DNA of 64,000 nt from Streptomyces rubiginosohelvolus (GCF_014649875.1 NZ_BMTW01000001.1:744001-808000); one strand, 5' to 3'; shown: positions 41,105 through 49,419, counted from the first letter of the stretch. Translations and numbers: made by a program. Notes: generated from the letters alone by a model not told the origin.

Positions 41105-41953
41105 GTGCCACGATCCCCCGCCGAACCTCCCGCCCCGGAACCGGACCCCGCGGCCCGCAACGCCGCCCGGAACGCCGTTCAGGACCGGACCCGCCGCGCC
41201 GACCGCCGCCTGGGCGTACGCCTGCTCCTGGCCATCGGGGCCGGCGCGGCAGCGGCGGTGCCGTTCGGTCTGCTCCTGCTCCTCGTCGAGGGGGCGTGGC
41301 CGCCCCTGCTGCGCCTGGACGCGGGGGCCGCCCGCCGGCTGCACGAGGTGGCCCTGGAGCATCCGGGGTGGACGGCGACGCTGCGCTTCCTGTCGGACTG
41401 GCTGTGGGACCCGGCGACGCTGCGGATCGCGGTCGCCCTGCTCACCGGCTGGCTGCTGTACCGGCGGGCGTGGCGGCTGGCCGCCTGGGCGGCGACCACC
41501 GCGATCGGGGGCGCGCTGACCGGGGTGCTGGTGAAGGTCGTGGTGGAGCGGGCCAGGCCCTCGCTCCAGGACCCGGTGGCCCGGGCGCCGGGCTACTCGT
41601 TCCCCTCGGGCCACGCGATGACGGCCACCACGTCGTGCGCGGTCCTGCTGCTGGTCCTGCTGCCGCTGGTGCCACGCCGGTGGCGCGGGCTGTGCTGGGC
41701 GGCGGCCGGGATCTCCGTGCTGGGCGTCGGGTTCACCCGGATCGCCCTCGGCGTCCACTGGTTCAGCGACGTCATCGGCGGATGGCTGCTGGGCGGGGCG
41801 GTCGTCGTGCTGACCGGCTGGGCCTTCGAGGCCTGGCGCAGCGATGCGGGCCGCCCGCGTACGGACGTGTCGGAGGGGCTGGAGCCCGAGCTGACGGACG
41901 AGGAGCCGGAGCCTCGGGCGTACGGCCCGGAAAGCGGCTCGCGGGACCGGTGA
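41105..41953 (+). CDS. PAP2-family phosphatase
   Basis: 282 aa with about six transmembrane helices and all three acid-phosphatase motifs: KVVVERARPS (K-x6-RP, about residue 143), YSFPSGHAM (about 168) and RIALGVHWFSDVIGG (about 212-225). It is probably a membrane lipid phosphate phosphatase such as undecaprenyl-pyrophosphate or phosphatidate phosphatase. The GTG at 41105 lies two bases after the preceding stop, so it is the third gene of a coupled unit with the PAP2-kinase fusion and YihY-like gene. An acidic Glu-rich tail follows the last helix. Confidence 0.92.
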   Translation: MPRSPAEPPAPEPDPAARNAARNAVQDRTRRADRRLGVRLLLAIGAGAAAAVPFGLLLLLVEGAWPPLLRLDAGAARRLHEVALEHPGWTATLRFLSDWLWDPATLRIAVALLTGWLLYRRAWRLAAWAATTAIGGALTGVLVKVVVERARPSLQDPVARAPGYSFPSGHAMTATTSCAVLLLVLLPLVPRRWRGLCWAAAGISVLGVGFTRIALGVHWFSDVIGGWLLGGAVVVLTGWAFEAWRSDAGRPRTDVSEGLEPELTDEEPEPRAYGPESGSRDR

Positions 41954-42027
41954 CCGGGCGGCCGGGCTGGCCGGGAGCGGGAACGGCGGCCCGGCCACGG
42001 ACGGGTACGGAGACGGTGGCCCTCCGC

Positions 42028-42513
42028 TCAGTACCCCTGCCCGACCAGGAAGGAATCGAAGTCCAGCGCCAGGGACCGGGCCTCGGAGACCTTCGCCTCG
42101 CTGTCCCCGTCCACCAGCACGAACGTGCAGACTCCCTGCGCCGCGCGGACGACCCACATCGCGCGGTCGCCGTCCCGCAACAGGGCGAGCTCCAGCTCGC
42201 TCCCGGTGACGACGTCGGAGATCACCTCGCGGCTCTCCCGCTGCCAGAACGTGCCCGCGATCCGCAGACCCCGGGGGTGGACGGCCTCCTCGCACACGGT
42301 GCACAGGGCCTCGACGTCGTCCGCGTCCGCGCCTTCCGCGTCGGGCGCCATCGAGCGGAAGTACGGCCACCCGTCCTCGTCACCCCGCCCCGCGACGGCG
42401 AAGAACCCCGCGTCGGCGGAGAACGCGGCGGCGGCCCGCACGGGCGATCCTTCCTCGCCGAGGGCCAGATGCGTGCGCAGGACCTCGCCCCACTTCTCGC
42501 TCACCGGAGACAT
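42028..42513 (-). CDS. conserved hypothetical protein
   Basis: 161 aa from an ATG at 42513 (MSPVSEKWGEVLRTHLALGE). It has a single-domain soluble pattern with acidic stretches (EGADADDVEALCTVCEEAVH) and an FWQRESREVISDVVTGSELE segment. No specific family was recognised. It is convergent with the PAP2 gene (74 bases) and divergent from a small membrane gene at 42726. Confidence 0.68.
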   Translation of the reverse strand: MSPVSEKWGEVLRTHLALGEEGSPVRAAAAFSADAGFFAVAGRGDEDGWPYFRSMAPDAEGADADDVEALCTVCEEAVHPRGLRIAGTFWQRESREVISDVVTGSELELALLRDGDRAMWVVRAAQGVCTFVLVDGDSEAKVSEARSLALDFDSFLVGQGY

Positions 42514-42725
42514 CGTTGCGTCCCTCCCCTTCTTCGTTCTTCGTCGTTCGCCGGGCGGTCACCCCCGGGCCCGGCGAAGCATCTCCTGCCCGGGTATCTC
42601 CCGGTCAGACAGGATCCGTCCGCCGCGCGCGGGCGACAGCACAACCCGGAGGATTCAGGTGCCGACGATCGGGCACGCGTGGCAGACACCACCCGCCAAC
42701 CACAGCACCAGGACAAGGATTCACC
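42514..42725. other. 212-base divergent intergenic region
   Basis: It lies between the hypothetical gene (start 42513) and a small membrane gene (start 42726). CAAGGATTC at 42714-42722 is the ribosome-binding site for the latter. No strong palindrome, promoter or coding frame was identified by eye. Confidence 0.5.
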
Positions 42726-42968
42726 ATGATGGTCGTCGGAATAGTCGCCGTCTGCGCCGTTCTCCTCGTACTCGCCTTCCTCGTCCCGCGCCTCTCGCGC
42801 CACCCGGAGCGCGGCACCCAGCGCACGCTGGGCCTGGGCTCGCGCGCCGGCGGCAAGGCCCCCGGCGTCCTGGGCCGCCTCTTCAGCAAGCCGTTCCGCA
42901 GCAGCTCCAAGGCGGTCGGCAAGAGCGGCTCGGCCGGTCGCCGTGCCCGCGGCCACATGCCGTTCTGA
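42726..42968 (+). CDS. small membrane protein with basic tail
   Basis: 80 aa. One N-terminal transmembrane helix (VVGIVAVCAVLLVLAFLVPR) is followed by a basic Lys/Arg/Ser/Gly-rich soluble tail (TQRTLGLGSRAGGKAPG, FRSSSKAVGKSGSAGRRARG). This resembles short actinobacterial membrane proteins of unknown function. The double ATG at 42726 and 42729 gives two equivalent starts; AAGGATTC precedes them. Confidence 0.75.
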   Translation: MMVVGIVAVCAVLLVLAFLVPRLSRHPERGTQRTLGLGSRAGGKAPGVLGRLFSKPFRSSSKAVGKSGSAGRRARGHMPF

Positions 42969-42993
42969 CCGTGGCACCCCGGCCCGTAACCCC

Positions 42994-43036
42994 GAAGAAG
43001 GGGCCTCCCGTCACAGCGACGGGAGGCCCCTTCTTC
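42994..43036. terminator. 19-bp perfect-stem bidirectional terminator
   Basis: GAAGAAGGGGCCTCCCGTC (42994-43012) pairs exactly with GACGGGAGGCCCCTTCTTC (43018-43036) around a 5-base loop. It separates the small membrane gene (stop 42968) and the convergent aldo/keto reductase gene (stop 43051). Confidence 0.92.
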
Positions 43037-43050
43037 GTGTTCGTGCAGCC

Positions 43051-44040
43051 CTACCAGGCGAACGCCTCCGGCGAAGGCCCCGGGCCCGGGAAGATCTCGT
43101 CCAGACCCGTGAGCACCGCCTCCGGGAGCTCCAGCTCAAGCGCCCGCAGCGCGCTGTCCAGCTGCTCGGCGGTGCGCGGGCCGACGATCGGGCCCGTGAT
43201 GCCGGGGCGGGTCAGCAGCCAGGCCAGGGCCGCTTCGCCGGGCTCCAGGCCGTGCTTGTCGAGCAGGTCCTCGTACGCCTGGAGCTGCGCGCGGGTGGCG
43301 GGGTCGGCCAGGGCGTCGGCCGCGCGGCCCGAGGCGCGGCGGCCGCCTTCGGTCGTCTTCTTGATCACGCCGCCCAGCAGGCCGCCGTGCAGCGGGGACC
43401 AGGGGATGACCCCGAGGCCGTACTCCTGCGCGGCCGGGATGACCTCCATCTCGGCGCGGCGCTCGACGAGGTTGTAGATGCACTGCTCGCTGACCAGGCC
43501 GAGCGAACCGCGCCGGGCGGCCTGCTCGTTGGCCTGGGCGATCTTGTAGCCGGAGAAGTTGGACGAACCGGCGTAGAGGATCTTGCCCTGCTGGACCAGG
43601 ACGTCGATCGCCTGCCAGATCTCGTCGAAAGGCGTGTCCCGGTCGACGTGGTGGAACTGGTACAGATCGATGTGGTCGGTCTGGAGACGCTTGAGCGAGG
43701 CGTCGACCGCGCGCCGGATGTTCACGGCGGAGAGCTTGTCGTGGTTGGGCCAGGCCTCGCCGTCGGCGCCCATGTTCCCGTACATCTTGGTGGCCAGGAC
43801 CACCTTGTCGCGCCGGCCGCCGCCCTGGGCGAACCAGGTGCCGAGGATCTCCTCGGTGCGCCCCTTGTTCTCGCCCCAGCCGTAGACGTTGGCCGTGTCG
43901 AAGAAGTTCAGGCCCGCGCCGAGCGCGGAGTCCATGATCGCGTGACTGTCCGACTCGTTGGTCTGCGGGCCGAAGTTCATCGTCCCGAGGACGAGCCGGC
44001 TGACCTTGAGTCCCGTACGTCCGAGCTGTGTGTACTTCAT
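43051..44040 (-). CDS. aldo/keto reductase
   Basis: 329 aa, full length for the family. It begins MKYTQLGRTGLKVSRLVLGT and contains the catalytic tetrad pattern: Asp and Tyr in FFDTANVYGWGENKGRTEEI, Lys in KVVLATKMYG, and His in DLYQFHHVD. The C-terminal barrel with VIPWSPLHGGLL and the IVGPRTAEQL cofactor loop is typical of NADPH-dependent oxidoreductases of the YghZ/Tas group. The ATG at 44040 is chosen; a distant AAGGAG suggests a weak ribosome-binding site. Confidence 0.93.
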   Translation of the reverse strand: MKYTQLGRTGLKVSRLVLGTMNFGPQTNESDSHAIMDSALGAGLNFFDTANVYGWGENKGRTEEILGTWFAQGGGRRDKVVLATKMYGNMGADGEAWPNHDKLSAVNIRRAVDASLKRLQTDHIDLYQFHHVDRDTPFDEIWQAIDVLVQQGKILYAGSSNFSGYKIAQANEQAARRGSLGLVSEQCIYNLVERRAEMEVIPAAQEYGLGVIPWSPLHGGLLGGVIKKTTEGGRRASGRAADALADPATRAQLQAYEDLLDKHGLEPGEAALAWLLTRPGITGPIVGPRTAEQLDSALRALELELPEAVLTGLDEIFPGPGPSPEAFAW

Positions 44041-44142
44041 GGCGCCCAAGCCAACTCCTTCGAGTCCACTCCAGGCAAGCACGCACCCCGGACGCGCCGG
44101 GCCGCCCCGCGGTGTGTCACACCGCCCGGCGGCCCGCCGGTC

Positions 44143-44232
44143 TCAGCCGCCCAGGGCGGCCCCCACGGCGACGACGACGAATATCAGCACGAGCACGGCC
44201 GCCATGATGCGGTTTCTGGTCTTCGGGTCCAC
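44143..44232 (-). CDS. 29-residue single-helix membrane peptide
   Basis: A GTG at 44232 opens a 29-codon frame: a short basic head (DPKTRNRI) followed by one hydrophobic helix MAAVLVLIFVVVAVGAALGG and TGA at 44143. The pattern is that of a conserved actinobacterial miniprotein too short for usual gene callers. AAGG lies directly before the start, which is closer than normal, so the start is uncertain. It sits between the aldo/keto reductase and ThpR genes on the same strand. Confidence 0.5.
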   Translation of the reverse strand: MDPKTRNRIMAAVLVLIFVVVAVGAALGG

Positions 44233-44300
44233 CCTTCGAGCGTAACGGCACCGCTCACCGGCCCCGGCCGCCGGGCCGCCCCGGGCGTCATGGCGGACCC

Positions 44301-44897
44301 TCACCCGCCCAGCGGCCAGGCCCGCACCGCCGTGTAGCGCGGCCGCTCCCCCGGCACCCCGGACACCGGCAGGTGACTTCGTACGAGCGTGAGCTCGGCG
44401 GCCTCCCAGCGCTGCCCCTCGAACCCCGCCAGCGCCGCGGCGAAGGGCCGCAGGTCCGCCGCGCCCCGGCTGCGGGCCAGCGTGAGGTGCGGGGTGTAGC
44501 GGCGGTGCTCCTCCATCGGCAGCCCGGCTCGCCGGGCGGCGGCCTCCGCGCGCCCGGCGAGCAGCCGCAGGGTGTCAAGCCCGCCCGCCGCCCCGGCCCA
44601 GAGCGCCCGCCCGTCGAAATGCCCGGCCCCGTGCACCCGGAGCGCGAAGGGCCCGGTACGGCGCGCGGCCCGCTCCAGACGCGCCTCCAGCTCCGGCGTG
44701 GCGCCCTCGGGCACCTCCCCGTAGAACGCCAGCGTGAAGTGCCAGCCCTCGGGGCCCGTCCAGCGCAGATCCGGCGCCCCGGGCAGGCCGTGGAGCGGCG
44801 CGAGAGCCGTACGGAGCTCGGCGACGGCCGCGTCGGGAGGCAGGACGGCGGCGAAGAGCCGCTGGGTGACCGGACGACCGGGTTCGCTGCTGCTCAT
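44301..44897 (-). CDS. thpR: RNA 2',3'-cyclic phosphodiesterase (2H family)
   Basis: 198 aa. The two catalytic H-x-T/S-x motifs are present: His53 in GWHFTLAFYG and His137 in YTPHLTLAR. The N-terminus RLFAAVLPPDAAVAELRTAL is typical of ThpR/LigT. The enzyme opens 2',3'-cyclic phosphate RNA ends, leaving a 2'-phosphate; it may also ligate in reverse. It is transcribed after a gene pair with a hairpin between it and the MFS transporter. Confidence 0.9.
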   Translation of the reverse strand: MSSSEPGRPVTQRLFAAVLPPDAAVAELRTALAPLHGLPGAPDLRWTGPEGWHFTLAFYGEVPEGATPELEARLERAARRTGPFALRVHGAGHFDGRALWAGAAGGLDTLRLLAGRAEAAARRAGLPMEEHRRYTPHLTLARSRGAADLRPFAAALAGFEGQRWEAAELTLVRSHLPVSGVPGERPRYTAVRAWPLGG

Positions 44898-44936
44898 GCG
44901 CGCGAGTCTGGCAGGCGCGGTCGAGCGGGACGCGAC

Positions 44937-44969
44937 AACGCCCTCCTCCCGGTCCGGAAGGAGGGCGTT
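44937..44969. terminator. terminator between the MFS and thpR genes
   Basis: AACGCCCTCCT (44937-44947) and AGGAGGGCGTT (44959-44969) form an 11-bp stem, with an 11-base loop, in the 82-base gap downstream of the MFS transporter stop. It probably ends that transcript before thpR. Confidence 0.75.
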
Positions 44970-44979
44970 TCTGTCCCTG

Positions 44980-46314
44980 TCACGCCGCCGTCGCCAGCTG
45001 CTCGCGCGGGACGAAGCGGACGTGCGGGCGGCCCGGGCGGAGGTCGACCTTCAAGCGGAGGCCGCCGACGCGGGCGAGGGCGAAGCCGACGGCCAGGGCG
45101 GCGATCACCGAGATCGCGCCGCCGGCCGCGAAGCCGGTGCGCGCGCCGTACGTGTCGCTGATCCAGCCGACGATCGGGGCCCCCACCGGCGTACCCCCGG
45201 CGAAGACCATCATGTACAGGCTCATCACCCGGCCCCGCATCTCGGGGTCGGCGGCCATCTGGACGCTCGTGTTCGCGGTGATGTTCGTCGTCAGGCCCAG
45301 CATGCCGATCGGGACCAGGAGGATCGAGAACAGCCAGACGGTCGGGGAGAGCGAAGCCGCGATCTCCAGCAGGCCGAACGCCGTACCCGCCGCCACCAGC
45401 ATCCGCAGCCGCGAGGAGCGGCGGCGGGCCGAGAGCAGCGCGCCGGCCAGCGAACCGGCCGCCATCAGGATGTTGAAGAAGGAGTACATGCCCGCGCCGC
45501 CGTCGAAGATCTCGTCGGCGAAGGCGGTGAGCCAGATCGGGAAGTTGAAGCCGAACGTGCCGACGAAGCCGACCAGGACGATCGGCCAGACCAGCTCGGG
45601 GCGGCCCCGGACGTAAGCAAGGCCCTCGCGGAGCTGGCCCTTGGCGCGGGGCACGGTCACCGAGGCGTGCAGTTCGTTCGTCCGCATCATCAGCAGGCCG
45701 ACGAGCGGGGCCAGGAAGGACAGGCCGTTGAGCAGGAACGCCCAGCCGCTGCCGACGGTGGTGATCAGGACACCCGCGACGGCGGGGCCGATGAGCCGGG
45801 CGGACTGGAAGTTCGCCGAGTTCAGGCTGACCGCGTTGCGCAGCTGCGCGGGGCCGACCATCTCCGAGACGAACGACTGGCGCGCCGGGTTGTCGACGAC
45901 GGTCACCATGCCGAGCAGGAACGCGACCAGGTAGACGTGCCAGACCTCGACGACCCCGGAGAGGGTAAGGGCGGCCAGCGCGATACCGCACAGGCCGAGC
46001 ATGGCCTGGCTGACGAGCAGGATCTGCCGCTTCGGGAGGCGGTCGGCGATGACGCCGCCGTACAGGCCGAAGAGCAGCATCGGAAGGAACTGCAGGGCTG
46101 TGGTGATGCCTACGGCGGTGGCGGAACCCGTCAGGCTCAGCACGAGCCAGTCCTGCGTGATGCGGGACATCCAGGTACCGGTGTTGGAGATCACGGCGCC
46201 CGTGGCGAACAGGCGGTAGTTACGGATCTTCAGCGACGAGAAGGTCCCGCCGGTCGTGCTCTCGTGGGTGGAATTCGGTGCGGGGGCGGAGTCTGCTCCG
46301 GGTCCCGTACTCAA
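44980..46314 (-). CDS. MFS transporter (drug-efflux type)
   Basis: 444 aa with about 12 transmembrane helices. The loop motif between helices 2 and 3 is YGGVIADRLPKRQILL and the MFS fold is completed by NPARQSFVSEMVGPAQLRNA and NANVSVQMAADPEMRGRV-type segments. It matches the MFS_3/efflux group. It lies downstream of a MarR gene on the same strand and would export a compound that the MarR senses. The TTG at 46314 is chosen because GAGGAG is ten bases upstream; no ATG or GTG precedes the first helix. Confidence 0.9.
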   Translation of the reverse strand: MSTGPGADSAPAPNSTHESTTGGTFSSLKIRNYRLFATGAVISNTGTWMSRITQDWLVLSLTGSATAVGITTALQFLPMLLFGLYGGVIADRLPKRQILLVSQAMLGLCGIALAALTLSGVVEVWHVYLVAFLLGMVTVVDNPARQSFVSEMVGPAQLRNAVSLNSANFQSARLIGPAVAGVLITTVGSGWAFLLNGLSFLAPLVGLLMMRTNELHASVTVPRAKGQLREGLAYVRGRPELVWPIVLVGFVGTFGFNFPIWLTAFADEIFDGGAGMYSFFNILMAAGSLAGALLSARRRSSRLRMLVAAGTAFGLLEIAASLSPTVWLFSILLVPIGMLGLTTNITANTSVQMAADPEMRGRVMSLYMMVFAGGTPVGAPIVGWISDTYGARTGFAAGGAISVIAALAVGFALARVGGLRLKVDLRPGRPHVRFVPREQLATAA

Positions 46315-46455
46315 AAGGGTTCATCTCCTCGTACGTCTGCGGCGTGCGGTCCGACGAGGACGTGACGACGGGCGCTCCGGCGGTGATCCGGTCCGGTCCG
46401 GCCGTATACAGGGATACAGCCCGGCGGGTGGATCACCGTCGGCGCGCCCGTGGGG

Positions 46456-46896
46456 TCATAGGTGGGCGAGCTTCTCCAACACGGGCGCGGCGGCCCGAAG
46501 CGTCTCCCACTCGTCCTCGTCCAGGCCCTCGGCGAGGTGGGCCAGCCAGGCGTTCCGCTTGGTGCGGCTCTCCGCGAGCATGGCCTCGGCCTGCTCGGTC
46601 TGGCTGACCCTCTTCTGCCGACGGTCATCGGGGTGCGGTTCCAGCCTGACCAGCCCCTTCGCCTCCAGCAGCGCGACGATGCGGGTCATCGACGGCGGCT
46701 GTACGTGCTCCTTGCGGGCCAGCTCACCGGGGGTGGCCGAGCCGCAGCGGGCCAGGGTGCCGAGCACCGACATCTCGGTGGGGCTCAGCGACTCGTCGAC
46801 ACGCTGATGCTTCAGGCGACGGCCCAGCAGCATCACGGCGGAGCGGAGGGAGCTCACGGCGGCGGCACTGTCGCCGTCGTGGATCAGGTCAGGCAT
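46456..46896 (-). CDS. MarR-family transcriptional regulator
   Basis: 146 aa with the complete winged-helix pattern: SLRSAVMLLGRRLKHQRVDE, LSPTEMSVLGTLARCGSATP, the recognition helix GELARKEHVQPPSMTRIVAL and the wing EPHPDDRRQKRVSQTEQA. It lies 141 bases upstream of the MFS transporter on the same strand, so it probably represses it as a repressor-exporter pair and itself. The ATG at 46896 gives MPDLIHDGDS. A short dyad lies just upstream. Confidence 0.9.
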   Translation of the reverse strand: MPDLIHDGDSAAAVSSLRSAVMLLGRRLKHQRVDESLSPTEMSVLGTLARCGSATPGELARKEHVQPPSMTRIVALLEAKGLVRLEPHPDDRRQKRVSQTEQAEAMLAESRTKRNAWLAHLAEGLDEDEWETLRAAAPVLEKLAHL

Positions 46897-46900
46897 GTTT

Positions 46901-46911
46901 GTTAGCGTAAC
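46901..46911. promoter_or_regulatory. short dyad upstream of the MarR gene
   Basis: GTTA-GCG-TAAC is an 11-bp perfect inverted repeat five bases upstream of the MarR start, in an AT-rich stretch likely to hold its promoter. A related downstream TAATG/CATTA pattern extends it. Repression by the adjacent MarR is inferred. Confidence 0.5.
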
Positions 46912-47030
46912 TCATTACCCAACCTAAATACCACCCGGTTACACCTCCCGTAAATTCCGATCACCCGAACGAGTGAGTTGGAAGCGGAAAGTGACGCGAA
47001 GAGCGCTCCGGGGCGTGGACCCTGCTGGGC

Positions 47031-47261
47031 ATGGGATCGACAGTGCTCAGCCTGCGGATAGATGGTGAGCTGCTCGACCGGCTCCGGCAGCACGCCGCGA
47101 AACGCGGAATGAGCGTCCAGGACTATGTGGTCCGGACGCTCATCCGCGACGACTTCGACGAACGCTTCAAGGTGGCCGTCGAGGAGACGGAGAAGTTCTA
47201 CGGAGAGACCGAAAAGCTCTGCGGGCCGACGGGCCCGGTGACCAGGGACCCGATCACGTGA
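47031..47261 (+). CDS. ribbon-helix-helix (CopG/Arc-type) DNA-binding protein
   Basis: 76 aa. The pattern TVLSLRIDGELLDRLRQHAA, KRGMSVQDYVVRTLIRDDFD is a clean ribbon-helix-helix: a beta strand followed by two helices, with a Glu/Lys/Gly tail. It would bind DNA as a dimer. No toxin gene is adjacent, so it is not evidently part of a toxin-antitoxin pair. The stop overlaps that of the convergent purine permease by eight bases. Confidence 0.82.
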   Translation: MGSTVLSLRIDGELLDRLRQHAAKRGMSVQDYVVRTLIRDDFDERFKVAVEETEKFYGETEKLCGPTGPVTRDPIT

Positions 47262-48708
47262 GGCCGAGCGCCGGCATCGCGTAGTAGAAGACGAAGACCG
47301 CCGACACCACGTACATCGCGATCGGCACCTCACGGCCCCGGCCCGCCGCCAGGCGCAGCACGGAGAAGGCGACGAAGCCGATGCCGATGCCGTTGGTGAT
47401 CGAGTACGTGAACGGCATCATCACCATCGCGAGGAACGCCGGGATCGCGAGCGTGTAGTCGCTCCAGTCGATGTCCCGCACCGAGCCCGCGATGATCAGG
47501 AAGCCGACCGCCAGCAGGGCGGGAGTGGCCGCCTGCGACGGGACCATGGTCGCCAGCGGTGTGAGGAACAGCGCCACCGAGAAGAGCAGACCGGTCACCA
47601 CGCTCGCCAGTCCGGTGCGGGCGCCCTCGCCGACGCCCGCGGTGGACTCCACGAAGCACGTGGTGGCGGAGGCGGAGGTCGCCCCGCCCGAGGCGACCGC
47701 GATGCCGTCCACCAGCAGCACCTTGTTGATGCCGGGGAAGTTGCCGTTCTCGTCCATCAGCTTCGCCTCGTCGCCGACGCCGAGGATGGTGCCCATCGCG
47801 TCGAAGAAGCAGGACAGCAGCACGGTGAAGACGAACAGCACGCCCGTCAGATAGCCGACCTTCTCGAAGCCGCCGAACAGGCTGACCTCGCCGAGCAGCC
47901 CGAAGTCCGGCGCGGAGACCGGATTGCCCGGCCACGCGGGCGTCGTCAGACCCCACGCCCCCTCGGGCAGGCCCGCCACCGCGTCGATGACCACGGCGAC
48001 GACCGTCATGGCGACGATCGAGATCAGGATCGCGCCGGGCACCTTGCGCACGATCAGCGCGAGGGTCAGCAGCGCGCCGAGGACGAAGACGAGAACCGGC
48101 CAGCCGTTGAGGTGGCCGTCACCGCCGAGCTGGAGCGGCACGGTGGTCATGGCGGCGTCCGGGATGCGCGAGACGAAACCGGAGTCGACCAGGCCGATCA
48201 GCAGGATGAACAGGCCGATGCCGATGGCGATGCCCTTGCGGAGCGACCTCGGCACGGCGTTCATCACGCGTTCCCGCAGCCCGGTGGCGACCAGCAGCAT
48301 CACCACGATGCCCGCGAGGACGACCATGCCCATCGCGTCCGGCCAGCTCATCCGGGGGGCGAGCTGGAGCGCGACGACGGTGTTGACGCCGAGGCCCGCG
48401 GCGAGCGCGATCGGCACGTTGCCGATGACGCCCATGAGCAGCGTGGAGAAGGCGGCGGAGAGCACGGTGGCGGTGACCAGCTGACCGTTGTCGAGCTGGT
48501 GGCCGTACATGTCCTTCGCGCTGCCCAGGATGATCGGGTTGAGCACGATGATGTACGCCATCGCGAAGAACGTGGCAAACCCGCCGCGGAACTCGCGGGC
48601 GACGGTCGACCCCCGCTCGGAGATCTTGAAGAACCGGTCCAGGCTGCCCTGGGGCTGCGGAGCCGCGGGCGGCGGGGAGTCGACCGGAGCGGTGGCCGAG
48701 GGGGGCAT
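47254..48708 (-). CDS. NCS2-family (AzgA-type) purine permease
   Basis: 484 aa with about 12-14 transmembrane helices. The family start REFRGGFATFFAMAYIIVLN, NVPIALAAGLGVNTVVALQL, and the substrate-binding run LSCFFDAMGTILGVGDEAKL with VESTAGVGEGARTGLASVV match AzgA/guanine-hypoxanthine permeases. It imports purine bases by proton symport. The ATG at 48708 has GAGGTC upstream. The 210-base upstream region holds an AT-rich promoter and a short dyad (see below). Confidence 0.92.
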   Translation of the reverse strand: MPPSATAPVDSPPPAAPQPQGSLDRFFKISERGSTVAREFRGGFATFFAMAYIIVLNPIILGSAKDMYGHQLDNGQLVTATVLSAAFSTLLMGVIGNVPIALAAGLGVNTVVALQLAPRMSWPDAMGMVVLAGIVVMLLVATGLRERVMNAVPRSLRKGIAIGIGLFILLIGLVDSGFVSRIPDAAMTTVPLQLGGDGHLNGWPVLVFVLGALLTLALIVRKVPGAILISIVAMTVVAVVIDAVAGLPEGAWGLTTPAWPGNPVSAPDFGLLGEVSLFGGFEKVGYLTGVLFVFTVLLSCFFDAMGTILGVGDEAKLMDENGNFPGINKVLLVDGIAVASGGATSASATTCFVESTAGVGEGARTGLASVVTGLLFSVALFLTPLATMVPSQAATPALLAVGFLIIAGSVRDIDWSDYTLAIPAFLAMVMMPFTYSITNGIGIGFVAFSVLRLAAGRGREVPIAMYVVSAVFVFYYAMPALGLT

Positions 48709-48918
48709 GGGTGACCTCAGTCGTACGTAGGGGAGGCGGAGCAAAGGACGAGAGGTGATCGAATTTGGATGTTCCGACGAACAATTCGAGCCAGCCCAAA
48801 GCAGATTCAGTATGAATACATCAAGCGAAGATCGCTATCTCCGCGCGTAGACCCTTGGGCCGTCCGCCTCGTCACCCGCCGATCGGGTGGTCCGGACCCG
48901 TCCCCATACACTGAACGC
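48709..48918. promoter_or_regulatory. AT-rich promoter region with dyad, between purine permease and DUF2530 genes
   Basis: This 210-base divergent region is notably AT-rich near 48755-48840. TGTTC-CGAC-GAACA (48770-48783) is a perfect 5-bp dyad and CATACTGAATCT on the minus strand offers a -10 for the permease. A purine-responsive regulator site is possible but not shown. Confidence 0.4.
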
Positions 48919-49251
48919 ATGGAGAAGTGGACACCGAAGCACGAGGCGCCCGAACCCCTGGAGGGCCCCGTCGTCGCCACCGTCGTCGGCGGCACGATCC
49001 TCTGGTTCGTCCTCTTCCTCGCCCAGCTCCCCTTCTACGGCTGGTTCGCCGACCGCGGCCACACCTGGTGGGTGTGGACCCCGCTGGCCGGCGCCGGACT
49101 CGGCCTGATCGGGATCTGGTACGTGCGCGGCCGCGACGCCGCCCTCAAGCGCCACGCGGCCCGGGCCGAGGTGAAGGACGCGGCAGGGGCCGAGGCGGCG
49201 GACAAGGCGCTGAGCGGCGACCGGCCGGACCGCGCCGACCGGACGGCCTGA
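48919..49251 (+). CDS. DUF2530 small membrane protein
   Basis: 110 aa. Two transmembrane helices (VVATVVGGTILWFVLFLAQL and TWWVWTPLAGAGLGLIGIWY) and a short LPFYGWFADRGH loop match DUF2530, followed by an Asp/Ala-rich cytoplasmic tail. The family is widespread in actinobacteria, of unknown function. The ATG at 48919 is the only good start, and it lies in the promoter region of the divergent purine permease. Confidence 0.9.
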   Translation: MEKWTPKHEAPEPLEGPVVATVVGGTILWFVLFLAQLPFYGWFADRGHTWWVWTPLAGAGLGLIGIWYVRGRDAALKRHAARAEVKDAAGAEAADKALSGDRPDRADRTA

Positions 49252-49315
49252 CGGCTGACCTGGCCGACCCGACCGCCTGACGACCTGACCTGCCTGACGG
49301 CCTGACCGCCTGACC
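49245..49315. repeat. array of short GCCTGAC-type repeats
   Basis: After the DUF2530 gene, the hexamer CCTGAC with small variants recurs about six times within 70 bases (for example at 49247, 49275, 49284, 49293, 49301 and 49309). It begins within the last codons of the gene. It is low-complexity and no function is evident. Confidence 0.75.
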
Positions 49316-49419
49316 CGCTCGCGTCTCCGTACGACCACGGGACCGTCTTCGTCCTCCCCTGGTCGGATCTTCGACCCCCTGGCGGGAGATTCACGGCGCG
49401 CGCCCGTAACGTCGGACGC

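Noticed and set aside
47031..47261. Ribbon-helix-helix protein as an antitoxin
   Set aside because: No toxin-like gene is adjacent on the same strand; the neighbour is a convergent purine permease.
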